DNA of 64,000 nt, from NCBI RefSeq assembly GCF_001458735.1, contig NZ_CZQA01000001.1, positions 1,364,001 to 1,428,000 on the forward strand. The letters are read 5' to 3'. Under the pieces are notes generated by a model. That model did no database searches. It saw only the letters and a list, made by a program, of their open reading frames with translations, and was not told where the DNA came from. Below, piece by piece: positions 36,083 to 45,524 of this stretch; position 1 is the stretch's first letter; each line of letters begins with the position of its first letter. The DNA comes from Candidatus Nitrospira nitrosa (GTDB lineage: Bacteria > Nitrospirota > Nitrospiria > Nitrospirales > Nitrospiraceae). Position numbers and translations under genes: made by a program.

Positions 36083-38098
36083 GTGATGGGGGGGGCTCAA
36101 GTGAATACAGGCAGCACCGTGGACAGAGGACAGTCGAATGAGAGCCCAGCGGCGACTCCCAGAGCCTCCCTCATCCTTCTGACGGGAGCCAGCGGCTACA
36201 TAGGTGGACGTCTCCTGCCGTCGTTAGAGCAACAGGGATATCGCTTACGCTGTTTGGCGAGACATCCCGAGATTCTGAAACCGAGAGTCGGCCCCTCTAC
36301 GGAAGTTGTCGCGGGTGATGTTCTTGATCGAGCGAGTCTGGAGCATGCATTGCGCGGGGTGGACGTGGCGTACTACATGGTCCACTCCATGAGCTCAATC
36401 GGTTCTTTTGAAGACACGGATCGGAGGGCTGCTAGAAACTTCGGTGAGGTTGCGAAAGCGGCGGGGGTCAAGGGCCTCATTTATGTTGGTGGCCTTGGAC
36501 GAGACGATGAACAACTTTCGGCTCATTTGCGCAGTCGGCATGAGGTGGGGGACATCCTGAGGCAGTCAGGATTGCCTGTATGTGAATTTCGTGCATCGGC
36601 GGTCATAGGCTCCGGCAGCGCCTCGTTTGAGCTGATTCGTGGCCTGGTCGAGCGTCTCCCGATCATGCTCACGCCCAAGTGGGTCAAGGGAAAGGCGCAG
36701 CCGATCGCCATCGATGATCTGTTGGACTACCTGATGGAAGCGCTTCGGATTCCCGTCGCCGAATACCGGATCTATGAGGTGGGCGGTGCCGACCAAGTAT
36801 CCTATGCGGACATGATGCGTGCATATGGTCGTCAACGTGGCCTCAGTCCTCTGATCATCCCAGTTCCAGTCCTCACACCGTGGTTGTCTGCGCTCTGGCT
36901 TGGACTGGTCACGCCGCTCTACGCTCGAATCGGAAGAGCGATCATTGCAAGCATCGTCCATGTCACGGTGGTGCGGGACCGTACTGCGCTGACGACTTTT
37001 CCTGTGCGACCGATGGGCATTGATGAGGCGATTCGCCGAGCCCTTGCCCAGGAAGAAAAACATTTTTCGGCTACGCGCTGGTCAGACGCTATCTCATCAT
37101 CGGGGCGGTTGCCATCGTGGGGAGGAGTTCGATTCGGTACACGCATTGTTGATTCACGGACCCTCACCGTTCATGCACCTGCATCAGCGGTGTTCAAGTG
37201 TATTGAAAGGCTTGGCGGGGACCATGGTTGGTACGCATGGAACTGGCTGTGGCATCTTCGTGGCTTTATCGATCTGCTTCAAGGGGGGGTGGGCATGAGA
37301 CGCGGACGGCCATCGGCCTCGTCTCTCCGCGTCGGCGATACGGTCGACACCTTCCGGGTTGAGGCGATTGAGCCGAATCGCCGCCTGCGGCTGAAATCCG
37401 AGATGGCACTGCCGGGACGGGCTTGGTTGGAGTTTGAGGTGACTGAGCTCGGCTCAGTCACCCAGATCCGCCAAACGGCGATCTTTGATCCGGTGGGACT
37501 GAAAGGGCAACTTTATTGGTACTCCCTCTATGTCCCCCACGAATTCGTATTCAACGGGATGATACGTGGGATCGCACGAGCTGCCTTGCGCGAAGTAGGC
37601 GCCATCGACAACAGGCGTATTCAGTCTAGGATCGGCCGTTCATACGGAATTTCGAGCGATACTCAATCAGCGGATCATTCCAAATCTCCCGGTACTCTCA
37701 ACCACGCAAGTCAGAAGCCTTCTGGAGTCACCACTAAGATGACGCTACGCCTGGGGATCCTCCTGCTCAGCATACTCCTGACAGCCTCATTTCTGCAGGC
37801 TGGTCCCATCGACATCCCAGACCATTCTGATCAGAGCACGTTTCGCCTGGTTCACGAAGTGGAACACGAGGTAGATCATGCGTGGGAGGTGTATCACCGG
37901 GCGGCTCTGGGGGGAACGGTAGCCTCCCCCAAGCTGCAGGCCGAGATCGAAGAGCACTTGCACCAGGCGCGCACGCTTATTACTCAGGCCCAAGAAGAGG
38001 TCAACCAGGGGGACACCGGTCGGGTGGCGTCACTCGTCAAACAAGTGCGCATCCATACGACCCACGCGATTGAAGGAAGCAGGGAGTCGAAGCAATGA
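36083..38098 (+). CDS. SDR/DUF2867 protein fused to a small periplasmic protein
   Basis: 671 residues in one frame. Residues about 29-330: NAD(P)-binding NmrA-like SDR (LILLTGASGYIGGRLLPSL, VDVAYYMVHSM). Residues about 340-520: DUF2867/SRPBCC-like domain (WYAWNWLWHLRGFIDLLQGG ... YSLYVPHEFVFNGMI), the usual end of this family. After a linker, residue 553 onwards reads MTLRLGILLLSILLTASF, a signal peptide, followed by a close copy of the protein at 30102. Either a fused membrane-tethered protein or, since GGAG lies 11 nt before the ATG at 37739, a second gene after loss of a stop. Confidence 0.8.
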   Translation: MMGGAQVNTGSTVDRGQSNESPAATPRASLILLTGASGYIGGRLLPSLEQQGYRLRCLARHPEILKPRVGPSTEVVAGDVLDRASLEHALRGVDVAYYMVHSMSSIGSFEDTDRRAARNFGEVAKAAGVKGLIYVGGLGRDDEQLSAHLRSRHEVGDILRQSGLPVCEFRASAVIGSGSASFELIRGLVERLPIMLTPKWVKGKAQPIAIDDLLDYLMEALRIPVAEYRIYEVGGADQVSYADMMRAYGRQRGLSPLIIPVPVLTPWLSALWLGLVTPLYARIGRAIIASIVHVTVVRDRTALTTFPVRPMGIDEAIRRALAQEEKHFSATRWSDAISSSGRLPSWGGVRFGTRIVDSRTLTVHAPASAVFKCIERLGGDHGWYAWNWLWHLRGFIDLLQGGVGMRRGRPSASSLRVGDTVDTFRVEAIEPNRRLRLKSEMALPGRAWLEFEVTELGSVTQIRQTAIFDPVGLKGQLYWYSLYVPHEFVFNGMIRGIARAALREVGAIDNRRIQSRIGRSYGISSDTQSADHSKSPGTLNHASQKPSGVTTKMTLRLGILLLSILLTASFLQAGPIDIPDHSDQSTFRLVHEVEHEVDHAWEVYHRAALGGTVASPKLQAEIEEHLHQARTLITQAQEEVNQGDTGRVASLVKQVRIHTTHAIEGSRESKQ

Positions 38099-38240
38099 CG
38101 ACCATGGGATGCTTCCATTTGTCTCAAATCTCCCGCATGGCGCTGCAAGGGATTGGACTAGACGCAACAGATTGCCGGAGGCCGGTCTCATATTCTGTTC
38201 AGGTGACGCTGAACTCCGCACGGCGTCACCCGCTGAGGCA

Positions 38241-38271
38241 GGCAGGTCCCCTCGTGATAGAGGGGCCTGCC
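38241..38271 (+). terminator. Strong hairpin between genes
   Basis: GGCAGGTCCCCTC (38241-38253), loop GTGATA, then GAGGGGCCTGCC, giving 12 pairs with one bulged T. It is not followed by a long T-run, so it may terminate partly or protect the upstream transcript end. Confidence 0.55.
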
Positions 38272-38336
38272 TCCTTGGCGAGCTGGAAGCTCTATAAAGG
38301 GCAGTTTCCGTTTTCGACAGGTGAAAGGAGTGCATC

Positions 38337-38465
38337 ATGGATATGAGCGTTGTCTTTTTGGTTGCCATGGGATTCTTGACCTGTGCACTGGTGGCCGGGC
38401 TCTTTCAGACTCTGAGCGCGGCAGTGATTCGGCGGGAGAAAGACAGAAGGTCCACGCGGAAGTAA
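38337..38465 (+). CDS. 42-residue single-span membrane protein
   Basis: A short gene starting at the ATG at 38337 with AAGGAG 7 nt upstream. It begins MDMSVVFLVAMGFLTCALVA, so most of the N-terminal half is one hydrophobic helix, and it ends in a basic tail (RREKDRRSTRK). The strong ribosome site and classical small-membrane-protein layout support it. Function unknown. Confidence 0.6.
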   Translation: MDMSVVFLVAMGFLTCALVAGLFQTLSAAVIRREKDRRSTRK

Positions 38466-38505
38466 GAAATGCCCGAGTGTCATGTTATCCCTATCGGGGG
38501 TTCCC

Positions 38506-38760
38506 ATGGAGATCATCGGGAAGCCAAACAAGGTATCGGCTCTCTCTGATCCGACGAGGCACGATATATGTGCGCGGTGCGACGGGCTGATGGTTGTCGC
38601 GCACTATGTGGATTTGCAGGGCCATGCAGGCGGGGTTATGTTCAAAGAATTACGCTGCACCAATTGTGGAGAATTCATCGATCAGATGGTACTGGCGAAT
38701 CGACTGAAGCCGGCGCCTCAGGCCCTCGAAGGCCCGAAACAAAGGAAGTTCGCACGATAG
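38506..38760 (+). CDS. Small zinc-ribbon protein, paralogue
   Basis: 84 residues if started at 38506 (GGGGG 5 nt upstream); an ATG at 38482 is also possible. CARCDGLMVVAHYVDL and CTNCGEFIDQMVLANR match the zinc ribbon at 27653 (CTRCGGLMV, CGDVIDGVILRNR). It belongs to the second cassette region, as its paralogue belongs to the first. Confidence 0.65.
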   Translation: MEIIGKPNKVSALSDPTRHDICARCDGLMVVAHYVDLQGHAGGVMFKELRCTNCGEFIDQMVLANRLKPAPQALEGPKQRKFAR

Positions 38761-38880
38761 GTGAGTCACAATAAATCGGCTACGCACAAATGAGATAAGA
38801 GGGCTACGGATCGGACTCGGTTGCGCACATGTCTGAAATATCGACAATGTTGAAGGAGAGTAGTACCGAAGGATAAACCC

Positions 38881-39804
38881 ATGAAGATTGTTATCGCTGG
38901 AGGTACAGGATTCATTGGTCGAGCTCTGTATGCCGCGCTTAACCAGGGAGGCCATAGGGTTACGATTTTGACTAGGCAAGCAAGCCGGGTCCATTCTCGT
39001 CGTGAGCTGCCGGTGCAAGCTGTCGAATGGAACGCACGGGACTCAGGCCCCTGGGAGCAGGTCCTTGAAGGAGTCGATGCGGTCATCAACCTAGCCGGTG
39101 CATCCATCGCCGACACGCGCTGGACGGATGTGCGCAAGCAACTCATTACCGATAGCCGAATCCTGACCACCCGTTTACTGGTTCGGGCGCTGTCACGCTG
39201 GTCGTCGAAACCCACTATCTTCATCAGCGCATCCGGCATCGGATATTACGGTGCCACCGACGATCGCCGCCTGGATGAAGGTGCGGCGCGAGGCGATGGC
39301 TTCTTGGCCGATCTCTGTCTTGCATGGGAATCAGAGGCGTTGCAGGCTGCAGAATGTGGGGCGCGGGTCGTCATGCTACGCACTGGAATGGTGCTGGAGC
39401 AAGACGGAGGGGCTTTGCCCAAGATGCTGTTGCCCTTCCGATTCTTTGCCGGAGGTCCCATCATGCCGGGGAATCAGTGGGTCTCCTGGATTCACCGCTA
39501 TGATCATGTTGGTCTGATCCAGTGGGCGCTCAGTACACCGACGGTTTCTGGTCCGATCAATGCCGTGGCTCCAGAGCCCGTGATGATGAAGACGTTCTGT
39601 GAAGTTCTTGGACAGGTGCTTCACCGACCGTCTTGGCTTCCTGTTCCGATGTTTGCGTTACATGTACTTCTTGGCGAGTTAGGCACATTGATGACAACCG
39701 GACAACGAGTCATTCCGGCGAAAGCCGTGGCGGGAGGGTATTGCTTCAAATATCCAACGTTAGAAGAAGCATTGCGGGATGTGCTCATGCGATCGGCAGC
39801 ATAA
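38881..39804 (+). CDS. TIGR01777-family NAD-dependent epimerase
   Basis: 307 residues. The Rossmann start MKIVIAGGTGFIGRALYAAL is followed by VDAVINLAGASIADTRWTDVRK, SASGIGYYG, LRTGMVLEQDGGALPKM and the C-terminal DUF1731 segment with LPEV-like ending (YPTLEEALRDVL). This is the YfcH/TIGR01777 family, common in light-response clusters. Substrate is unknown. Confidence 0.9.
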   Translation: MKIVIAGGTGFIGRALYAALNQGGHRVTILTRQASRVHSRRELPVQAVEWNARDSGPWEQVLEGVDAVINLAGASIADTRWTDVRKQLITDSRILTTRLLVRALSRWSSKPTIFISASGIGYYGATDDRRLDEGAARGDGFLADLCLAWESEALQAAECGARVVMLRTGMVLEQDGGALPKMLLPFRFFAGGPIMPGNQWVSWIHRYDHVGLIQWALSTPTVSGPINAVAPEPVMMKTFCEVLGQVLHRPSWLPVPMFALHVLLGELGTLMTTGQRVIPAKAVAGGYCFKYPTLEEALRDVLMRSAA

Positions 39805-39822
39805 TAAATAGGAGGTACGCGT

Positions 39823-40272
39823 ATGCGAATCCCAAGCATTCTTATCGCGTTAGGATTGGTGATGAGCCTTATCGTCTCCGGTATAGCCATGGCCGACCAA
39901 CACACGAGCCAGGCTCATCACGGGTACAAAGACGATGTAAAACTTCCTCACGGTGTCATCGGCATTTCTCTCCAGGTAGGGGCAGAGCGAATCGGCGATC
40001 CGGCCATCCTGTATGTCGGCATGGTTCATCCTGAGGGACCAGCTCAGCAGGCGGGGCTTGGACATGGGGATGAGGTGGTGAGTGTTGATGGGGCATCGGT
40101 GAAAGGAAAACGGTATGAAGAGGTGGTTGGCATGATTCGAGGAGAGCCAGGAACCGCTGTGAAAGTCGGCGTAAAGGGGGAAAACGGTCTTCGTGAGCTG
40201 TCGATCACGCGTGTGGCCGGCGACAAGCTACCGAAAGGACCAGCCGGAACGCACGGAAACCCTGCACGGTAA
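39823..40272 (+). CDS. Secreted PDZ-domain protein
   Basis: 149 residues with signal peptide (ILIALGLVMSLIVSGIAMAD) and one PDZ domain (GVIGISLQV ... HPEGPAQQAGLGHGDEVVSVDG ... VVGMIRGEPGTAVKVGV). No protease domain. It could tether or modulate a periplasmic protease or serve as scaffold. AGGAGG lies 6 nt upstream of the ATG. Confidence 0.8.
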   Translation: MRIPSILIALGLVMSLIVSGIAMADQHTSQAHHGYKDDVKLPHGVIGISLQVGAERIGDPAILYVGMVHPEGPAQQAGLGHGDEVVSVDGASVKGKRYEEVVGMIRGEPGTAVKVGVKGENGLRELSITRVAGDKLPKGPAGTHGNPAR

Positions 40273-40296
40273 CCACATAGGGAAGTAGGACAGCAC

Positions 40297-41742
40297 ATGC
40301 GTGGAATCGTCTGGTTCAGAAGAGATCTTCGCCTTGCCGACCAATCGGCATTCATCGCGGCCTGTGAAGAATGTGACGAGGTCATTCCACTGTTCGTGTT
40401 CGATGAGCCGTTACTGCAATCGCATGAGTTCGGGGCGGCCTGCGTGAACTTCATGCTGGGGTGTTTGGAGGAGCTTCAATCATCGCTTGCGGAGCTCGGA
40501 CTGGTGTTGCAGTGGCGGCGTGGGGTCCAAGTCGACGAAGTGTTACGAGCGGCGCTCGAATGGGAAGCTGATGCCGTGTATTGGAACCGAGATTATGAGC
40601 CGCGTGCGCTCATACGAGATCAAGGGATGCAGGAGCGATTGGCTCGGGAAGGTATCGTTGCCAAGAGCTTCAAAGACCACGTGGTGTTTGAGGCAGAGGA
40701 AGTGCGGAGCGCCACTGGAGAGCCGATGCAGCGCTATAGCGCGTATCGTGCTCGCTGGTGGGCCAAGTGGCATGCGGTCAAACCGACAGTCCGTGCCATC
40801 CCACATCCCTCAATAACGACAAGGAAAGCCGTCCGGTTATCTCCATCGGTCCTTCCAACCGCCGAGGAGCTGGGCTACGAGCATCTCGTTCCGTGGGTTG
40901 CACCGGGAGAGCGTCATGCCCGCAAACAATTGCAGTGGTTCATCGAGAGCCCCATTCACCGGTATGCCGATGGTCGGAATCGTCCTGCGATCGATGGGAG
41001 CGCAAAGTTGTCTCCTCACTTGCGGTTCGGAACCCTCTCCCCGAGGGAGACTGTACAGACAGCGCTACACAGTCTCTCCCAGAGAGGTCCGGTCTCTCGA
41101 ACAGACGTGTTTACCTGGATCGATGAATTGATCTGGCGTGAATTCTTTCAGCAAGTCTTAGCGGCATTTCCGCATGTCGTTGAGGGACCATTCCGTCGGA
41201 CAGCCGTGCCTCCGCCGCGAGACCATAGCGCGGAGCGTGATGTCTTGTTCCAAGCGTGGTGCAGTGGACGGACGGGGTATCCGATTGTCGACGCCGGTAT
41301 GCGGCAGCTCAATCAGACAGGATGGATGCACAATCGCGTCCGCATGATCGTGGCGTCCTTTCTCATCAAGGATCTTCGGATCGACTGGCGGAGTGGTGAG
41401 CAGTACTTCATGCGCCACCTGCTCGATGCTGATGTGGCGGCCAATAACGGGAATTGGCAGTGGTGTGCCTCAACCGGCACAGACAGCATGCCGGGCTATC
41501 GGATTTTTAATCCTGCGCTTCAGAGTAGGAAGTTTGATCCTGATGGGGGCTACATTCGTCGATATGTCCCTGAACTTGCTTCGGTCTCGTCGAAAAGGAT
41601 TCATGAGCCACATCTCATGACTCCTGAGGAGCAAGAACAGGCACATTGCAGAATCGGGATAGAGTATCCGTCACCGGTGGTGGATCATCAACTTGCGCGT
41701 CAGGAATATCTCAACCTCGGACGGCAGGAGACAACAAGATGA
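40297..41742 (+). CDS. phrB: Deoxyribodipyrimidine photolyase
   Basis: 481 residues. N-terminal photolyase alpha/beta domain (MRGIVWFRRDLRLADQSAF) for the antenna chromophore, and the C-terminal FAD domain with LSPHLRFGTLSPRE, TGYPIVDAGMRQLNQTGWMHNRVRMI, DADVAANNGNWQW and STGTD. Repairs UV-induced cyclobutane dimers using blue light. Last codon overlaps the start of the DUF523 gene, so they are translated together. Presence here supports a light-responsive regulon. Confidence 0.95.
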   Translation: MRGIVWFRRDLRLADQSAFIAACEECDEVIPLFVFDEPLLQSHEFGAACVNFMLGCLEELQSSLAELGLVLQWRRGVQVDEVLRAALEWEADAVYWNRDYEPRALIRDQGMQERLAREGIVAKSFKDHVVFEAEEVRSATGEPMQRYSAYRARWWAKWHAVKPTVRAIPHPSITTRKAVRLSPSVLPTAEELGYEHLVPWVAPGERHARKQLQWFIESPIHRYADGRNRPAIDGSAKLSPHLRFGTLSPRETVQTALHSLSQRGPVSRTDVFTWIDELIWREFFQQVLAAFPHVVEGPFRRTAVPPPRDHSAERDVLFQAWCSGRTGYPIVDAGMRQLNQTGWMHNRVRMIVASFLIKDLRIDWRSGEQYFMRHLLDADVAANNGNWQWCASTGTDSMPGYRIFNPALQSRKFDPDGGYIRRYVPELASVSSKRIHEPHLMTPEEQEQAHCRIGIEYPSPVVDHQLARQEYLNLGRQETTR

Positions 41743-42692
41743 CAACCTCCCTGCTTCGCCTCGGTATCAGCCGTTGCCTCCTTGGTGATGAAGTCCGCTT
41801 TGACGGAGGGCATAAGCAGGACCGATTCTTGACCGATGTATTGGGCCGCTACGTCGAATGGGTGCCGGTTTGTCCTGAGGTCGAGGCAGGATTGGGTATC
41901 CCTCGGGAAGCCATGCGGCTAGTCGGGGATCCGCGGCACCCGCGACTCATGACCATTACGAGCAAGGACGATCACACCTCAGCCATGGAGACCATGATTG
42001 ACGAGCGTCTCAAGTCGCTCGGCGAATTGGATCTCTCCGGCTTTGTCTTCAAGCGAGGCTCTCCCAGTTGCGGGGTTGAACGGGTGCGTGTGTACACGGC
42101 ACAAGGAATGCCGAGTCACAGCGGCATCGGAATTTTTGCAAAAGCCTTTATGGCGGAATTTGCGTTGATTCCTGTCGAGGAAGAAGGCCGACTCTGTGAC
42201 CCGTCACTTCGAGAGAACTTTATCGAGCGAGTGTTTTGTTATCGTCGGCTGCAGGACCTCCTGCAGAGTGGGCTCAACAGGCAGGAGCTCATTCGCTTTC
42301 ACACCATCCATAAGTACTTGCTGTTGTCCCATAGTCCACAACATTACAAGACGCTGGGACAGCTCGTCGCTCAGGCCGAACGGTATCGACCCAAGGACCT
42401 GACGGTGAAATATGCGGATCTCTTCATGAAGACGTTGGCCGTGAGAGCGACAGTCTCTAAACACGTGAATGTCTTGCAACATATCGTGGGCCACTTCAAA
42501 AAGCTGATGAACCCATGTGAGAAGGCCGAGCTGATGGGCGTGATCAATGATTATCATCAAGGGCTGACTCCGTTAATCGTCCCGCTGACGCTTATCAAGC
42601 ACTATGTCCATGTATTCGACATGAGTTACATCCGTGACCAGGTGTATCTCAACCCACATCCCAAGGAACTGATGTTACGGAATCACGTGTAG
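41739..42692 (+). CDS. DUF523-DUF1722 protein (YbgA-like fusion)
   Basis: About 317 residues from the ATG at 41739, in an ATGA overlap with photolyase. N-terminal DUF523 (LGISRCLLGDEVRFDGGHKQD, VPVCPEVEAGLGIPRE, GSPSCGVERVRVY), then DUF1722 (FHTIHKYLLLSHSPQHYKTLGQL ... HVLQHI-type segment). The two-domain form is widely linked with photolyases. Function is unknown; the DUF523 cysteines suggest redox or metal chemistry. Confidence 0.9.
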   Translation: MTTSLLRLGISRCLLGDEVRFDGGHKQDRFLTDVLGRYVEWVPVCPEVEAGLGIPREAMRLVGDPRHPRLMTITSKDDHTSAMETMIDERLKSLGELDLSGFVFKRGSPSCGVERVRVYTAQGMPSHSGIGIFAKAFMAEFALIPVEEEGRLCDPSLRENFIERVFCYRRLQDLLQSGLNRQELIRFHTIHKYLLLSHSPQHYKTLGQLVAQAERYRPKDLTVKYADLFMKTLAVRATVSKHVNVLQHIVGHFKKLMNPCEKAELMGVINDYHQGLTPLIVPLTLIKHYVHVFDMSYIRDQVYLNPHPKELMLRNHV

Positions 42693-42704
42693 AAAGGGAC
42701 GCAC

Positions 42705-43079
42705 ATGCCGCACGTTGTCATCGAAGAAACCGGAGAACTTCAGGCGTTGTATCAGAACTTCACACCGACGCTTCAGCGGACGGGAGCCGAGATACTCAAA
42801 ATTCAGGAATTCTACATGTCCAGAAACGGGAAGGATGCCTTGCTCGAGTGTGTGGCGATCGAGCAAGGCACGTCGAGCAATTTCTTTGTCCAGCTCAAGT
42901 TACACGACAAGGCTATCACCGTTCGGTTGCTGCCCGCGACCGATCCTGAAAAAACTCCGGGAGTCAAGAAGGTGATGGCCCTCGTAGCCAGGTTTATCCG
43001 AACCGTCTATCCGGAGAGTCGCTATGGAAAGACAAATCTCCAGGAATACTTAACGATGATGGACTCTCCCAAAGCGTGA
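42705..43079 (+). CDS. Hypothetical protein in photolyase cluster
   Basis: 124 residues: MPHVVIEETGELQALYQNFT, IQEFYMSRNGKDALLECVAIEQ, FFVQLKLHDKAITVRLLP. Soluble alpha/beta protein without signal. I do not recognise a named family. It follows DUF523-DUF1722 after 12 bp with AAAGGGA upstream, so it is in the same operon. Confidence 0.65.
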   Translation: MPHVVIEETGELQALYQNFTPTLQRTGAEILKIQEFYMSRNGKDALLECVAIEQGTSSNFFVQLKLHDKAITVRLLPATDPEKTPGVKKVMALVARFIRTVYPESRYGKTNLQEYLTMMDSPKA

Positions 43080-43167
43080 AGACGTAGCCTCGATAGATCG
43101 GAACCTGGTAAGAATGGCCAGGGTAATTGTGAGAACCGGTGTTGGTTGCCCAAGACGGCATTGAAAT

Positions 43168-43504
43168 ATGGTTCACTGGAAGTCATCAGTGATGAGCGTG
43201 ATGCACACATCTGCTTTGGGTAGGGAGCATGGCTTTCCGTATCATTTAGGGCAGCACATCAGGATTTATCAGGTGGTCAACGGTGTGAGGCATATGATCC
43301 AAAACTTTGACCATGTGATCGACATCCGCCAGTGGCACGCGCCTCCGCGTCCAGATGCGCGGGTGCGATGTTCGTGTATGGTTTGACGAGCAAGCCGTCT
43401 TTAGACTCTGTGATCACACGTTTGCCAAAGGGCGTGTCGGGCTCTGGGCGAAATCCGATGCCGTGACCTATTGTGATGATGTGCCTCTCCAAAAGACGCG
43501 TTGA
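43168..43504 (+). pseudogene. Decayed DUF1080/LamG-like gene
   Basis: Two frames carry consecutive parts of one domain. The first reads IYQVVNGVRHMIQNFDHVID then IRQWHA; after a frameshift near 43340 the second reads DVRVWFDEQAVFRLCDHTFA and KGRVGLWAKSDAVTYCDDV, ending in a stop at 43502. The pattern (Wh.LRV, V.FD, F..G.VGLWTKADSVTYFDD) is typical of the concanavalin-like domain DUF1080. The 5' part is not recognisable. It fills most of the gap 43080-43588. Confidence 0.7.
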
Positions 43505-43588
43505 CGTGTGTGGTACAGAATCGGTCAGTCCTCCCACAATTGCGCGGCCACGAGACGCCGTGCGTACTAGCTATAGGAGAAGAAACTC

Positions 43589-44098
43589 ATGAATGATTCA
43601 ATGAAGGGGGTTGTCCTCGTAGGTCATGGTGGCATCCCAAAGGACTGCCCGCAAGATCTGGTAACGAAATTGAAACGATTGGAAGCTCAACGGCGTGCGG
43701 CCAAACAGCAGCCGTCCCAGGAAGAACTTGAATTGGATCAGAAGATCCGTCGTTGGCCACGAACCAAAGAGACCGATCCCTACCAATCGGGCCTGGAAGC
43801 CGTGGGGGCCATGTTGCGTCCACACCTGAATGGGGCGTTGTTTGCCATGGCCTACAATGAATTCTGCGCGCCGACATTGGAAGAAGCCGTGGAGGATTTG
43901 GTGAAACAAGGCGTGACATCCATCACCGTCCTGACGACGATGTTCACGCCGGGTGGCTCTCATTCGGAGGTCGAGATACCGGAGATCTTGGACCACTTGC
44001 GACCGCTGTATCCCGCTGTTGAACTGCGCTATGCGTGGCCGTTCGATTTGCAGCTGATCGCAAAGACCCTATCAGAGCAGCTAAGGAGATGGGCATGA
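43589..44098 (+). CDS. CbiX/sirohydrochlorin chelatase-like protein
   Basis: 169 residues. VLVGHGGIP at the N-terminus and TMFTPGGSHSEVEIPE further on give the two histidine regions of the CbiX/ferrochelatase fold. An insertion (residues about 25-60, charged) separates the first strand from the core. It may insert metal into a tetrapyrrole; it is part of the light-regulon-like gene set. AGGAG 8 nt upstream. Confidence 0.8.
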   Translation: MNDSMKGVVLVGHGGIPKDCPQDLVTKLKRLEAQRRAAKQQPSQEELELDQKIRRWPRTKETDPYQSGLEAVGAMLRPHLNGALFAMAYNEFCAPTLEEAVEDLVKQGVTSITVLTTMFTPGGSHSEVEIPEILDHLRPLYPAVELRYAWPFDLQLIAKTLSEQLRRWA

Positions 44099-44184
44099 TA
44101 TGAACTTCTGTGGTAAAGCAGGGCGAGGGTGACGGCCTAGGAGACTTCATGTCCGCAACGGCTCAAAAGGTGAAATAACTCATC

Positions 44185-45441
44185 ATGGCTGCAACTCCCA
44201 ATGTGCTGATTGTCGGTGCCGGCCTTGCCGGATTGGCCTGTGCGCGTCGCCTGACGAACGCTGGTCTCGCGTGCACGGTCCTTGAAGCGTCCGACGGCAT
44301 TGGGGGGCGTGTCCGCACGGATCGTGTCGAAGGATTTCAACTCGATCGCGGATTTCAGGTCTTCCTTGCCGGATATCCGGAAGCGCGGGAAACGCTCAAC
44401 TATCCTGCGTTGGCGCTCATGCCGTTTCATGCCGGAGCGCTCATTCGTCACGCGGGACGCTTTCATGTGATGAGCGATCCCTTTCGCCGGCCGCAAGACG
44501 TTCCACAGATGATGCTCAGTCCCATCGGCACGCTTGCCGACAAGTTCAGGATGCTGCGTATGCGACGGGACACCCTGCGGCAGCATCTCTGTGCTGTGAT
44601 GAAGGACCCCACAGGGCCGACTCGTGCTGTGCTGCAGGCCTATGAGTTTTCTGACGCCATGGTGATGCATTTCTTCCGACCGTTTCTCAGTGGTGTGTTC
44701 TTGGAGACAGAATTAAAAACCCCTTGCTGGATTTTTGAACTGGTCTGGGGGGCGTTCTGCCGAGGAGTCACTGCTGTACCACGAGACGGTATGGGCGCTA
44801 TCGCACAACAACTCGCGGGTACGTTACCGCCTGGGACGATTCGCCTGAACCACGCCGTCCAACAGATTCATGCTGCGAGCGTGGTATTGGAGTCCGGGGA
44901 GTCGCTCCGGACCGATGTGTTGGTATTGGCGACTGATGACGCGACCGCCGCACGATTGCGTGGAGAGAATGGATCAAACGCCCTAGCTCGCGGCTCGGTG
45001 ACGCTCTATTTTGATGCGCCGGCTGCTCCACAACGCGGACCTTGGTTGATGGTGAATGGGGAAAACGATGGGGTGGCCCGGACTGTCTGTGTTCTGAGTG
45101 AGGCAGCGCCATCATACGCGCCGCCTGGGCGAGCCTTGATCTCAGTGACTGCGACTGAACAGGTTGGTGCGCAGGGTGATATTTCTCAAGCGGTACGACA
45201 ACATCTTCAATCCTGGTTTGGCTCGCAAGTCAACGAGTGGCGTCATCTACGAACGGATTGCATTCAACGTGCGCTGCCCCCACTCGACGTACTATCAACC
45301 GGGAACCGCACCACCTCACCGCGCCTGGCTGCAGGGCTGTATCTTTGTGGGGATTACCGGGAAAGTGGGACACTCGATGGCGCCCTGCTGTCGGGACGGA
45401 AAGCGGCGGAAGCCATACTGGCTGATTTCGGCTTGTCGTGA
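44185..45441 (+). CDS. FAD-dependent amine oxidase / phytoene-desaturase-like protein
   Basis: 418 residues with N-terminal dinucleotide fold NVLIVGAGLAGLACARRL and GIGGRVRTDRVEGFQLDRGFQVFL, a C-terminal FAD motif in LYLCGDYRESGTLDGALLSGRKAAEAI. It resembles carotenoid desaturases and monoamine-oxidase-like enzymes; substrate not determined. It ends the plus-strand run starting at 35069. Two adhesin-E-like genes point towards it from the other strand. Confidence 0.88.
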   Translation: MAATPNVLIVGAGLAGLACARRLTNAGLACTVLEASDGIGGRVRTDRVEGFQLDRGFQVFLAGYPEARETLNYPALALMPFHAGALIRHAGRFHVMSDPFRRPQDVPQMMLSPIGTLADKFRMLRMRRDTLRQHLCAVMKDPTGPTRAVLQAYEFSDAMVMHFFRPFLSGVFLETELKTPCWIFELVWGAFCRGVTAVPRDGMGAIAQQLAGTLPPGTIRLNHAVQQIHAASVVLESGESLRTDVLVLATDDATAARLRGENGSNALARGSVTLYFDAPAAPQRGPWLMVNGENDGVARTVCVLSEAAPSYAPPGRALISVTATEQVGAQGDISQAVRQHLQSWFGSQVNEWRHLRTDCIQRALPPLDVLSTGNRTTSPRLAAGLYLCGDYRESGTLDGALLSGRKAAEAILADFGLS

Positions 45442-45524
45442 CTTGAACGGTCGGTGTTTCCTTGGTGTATCTGATCAGCAGCCGGAGCCTCCGTGGATTC
45501 TGATCCAAAGTCTTGCGTAACTCT

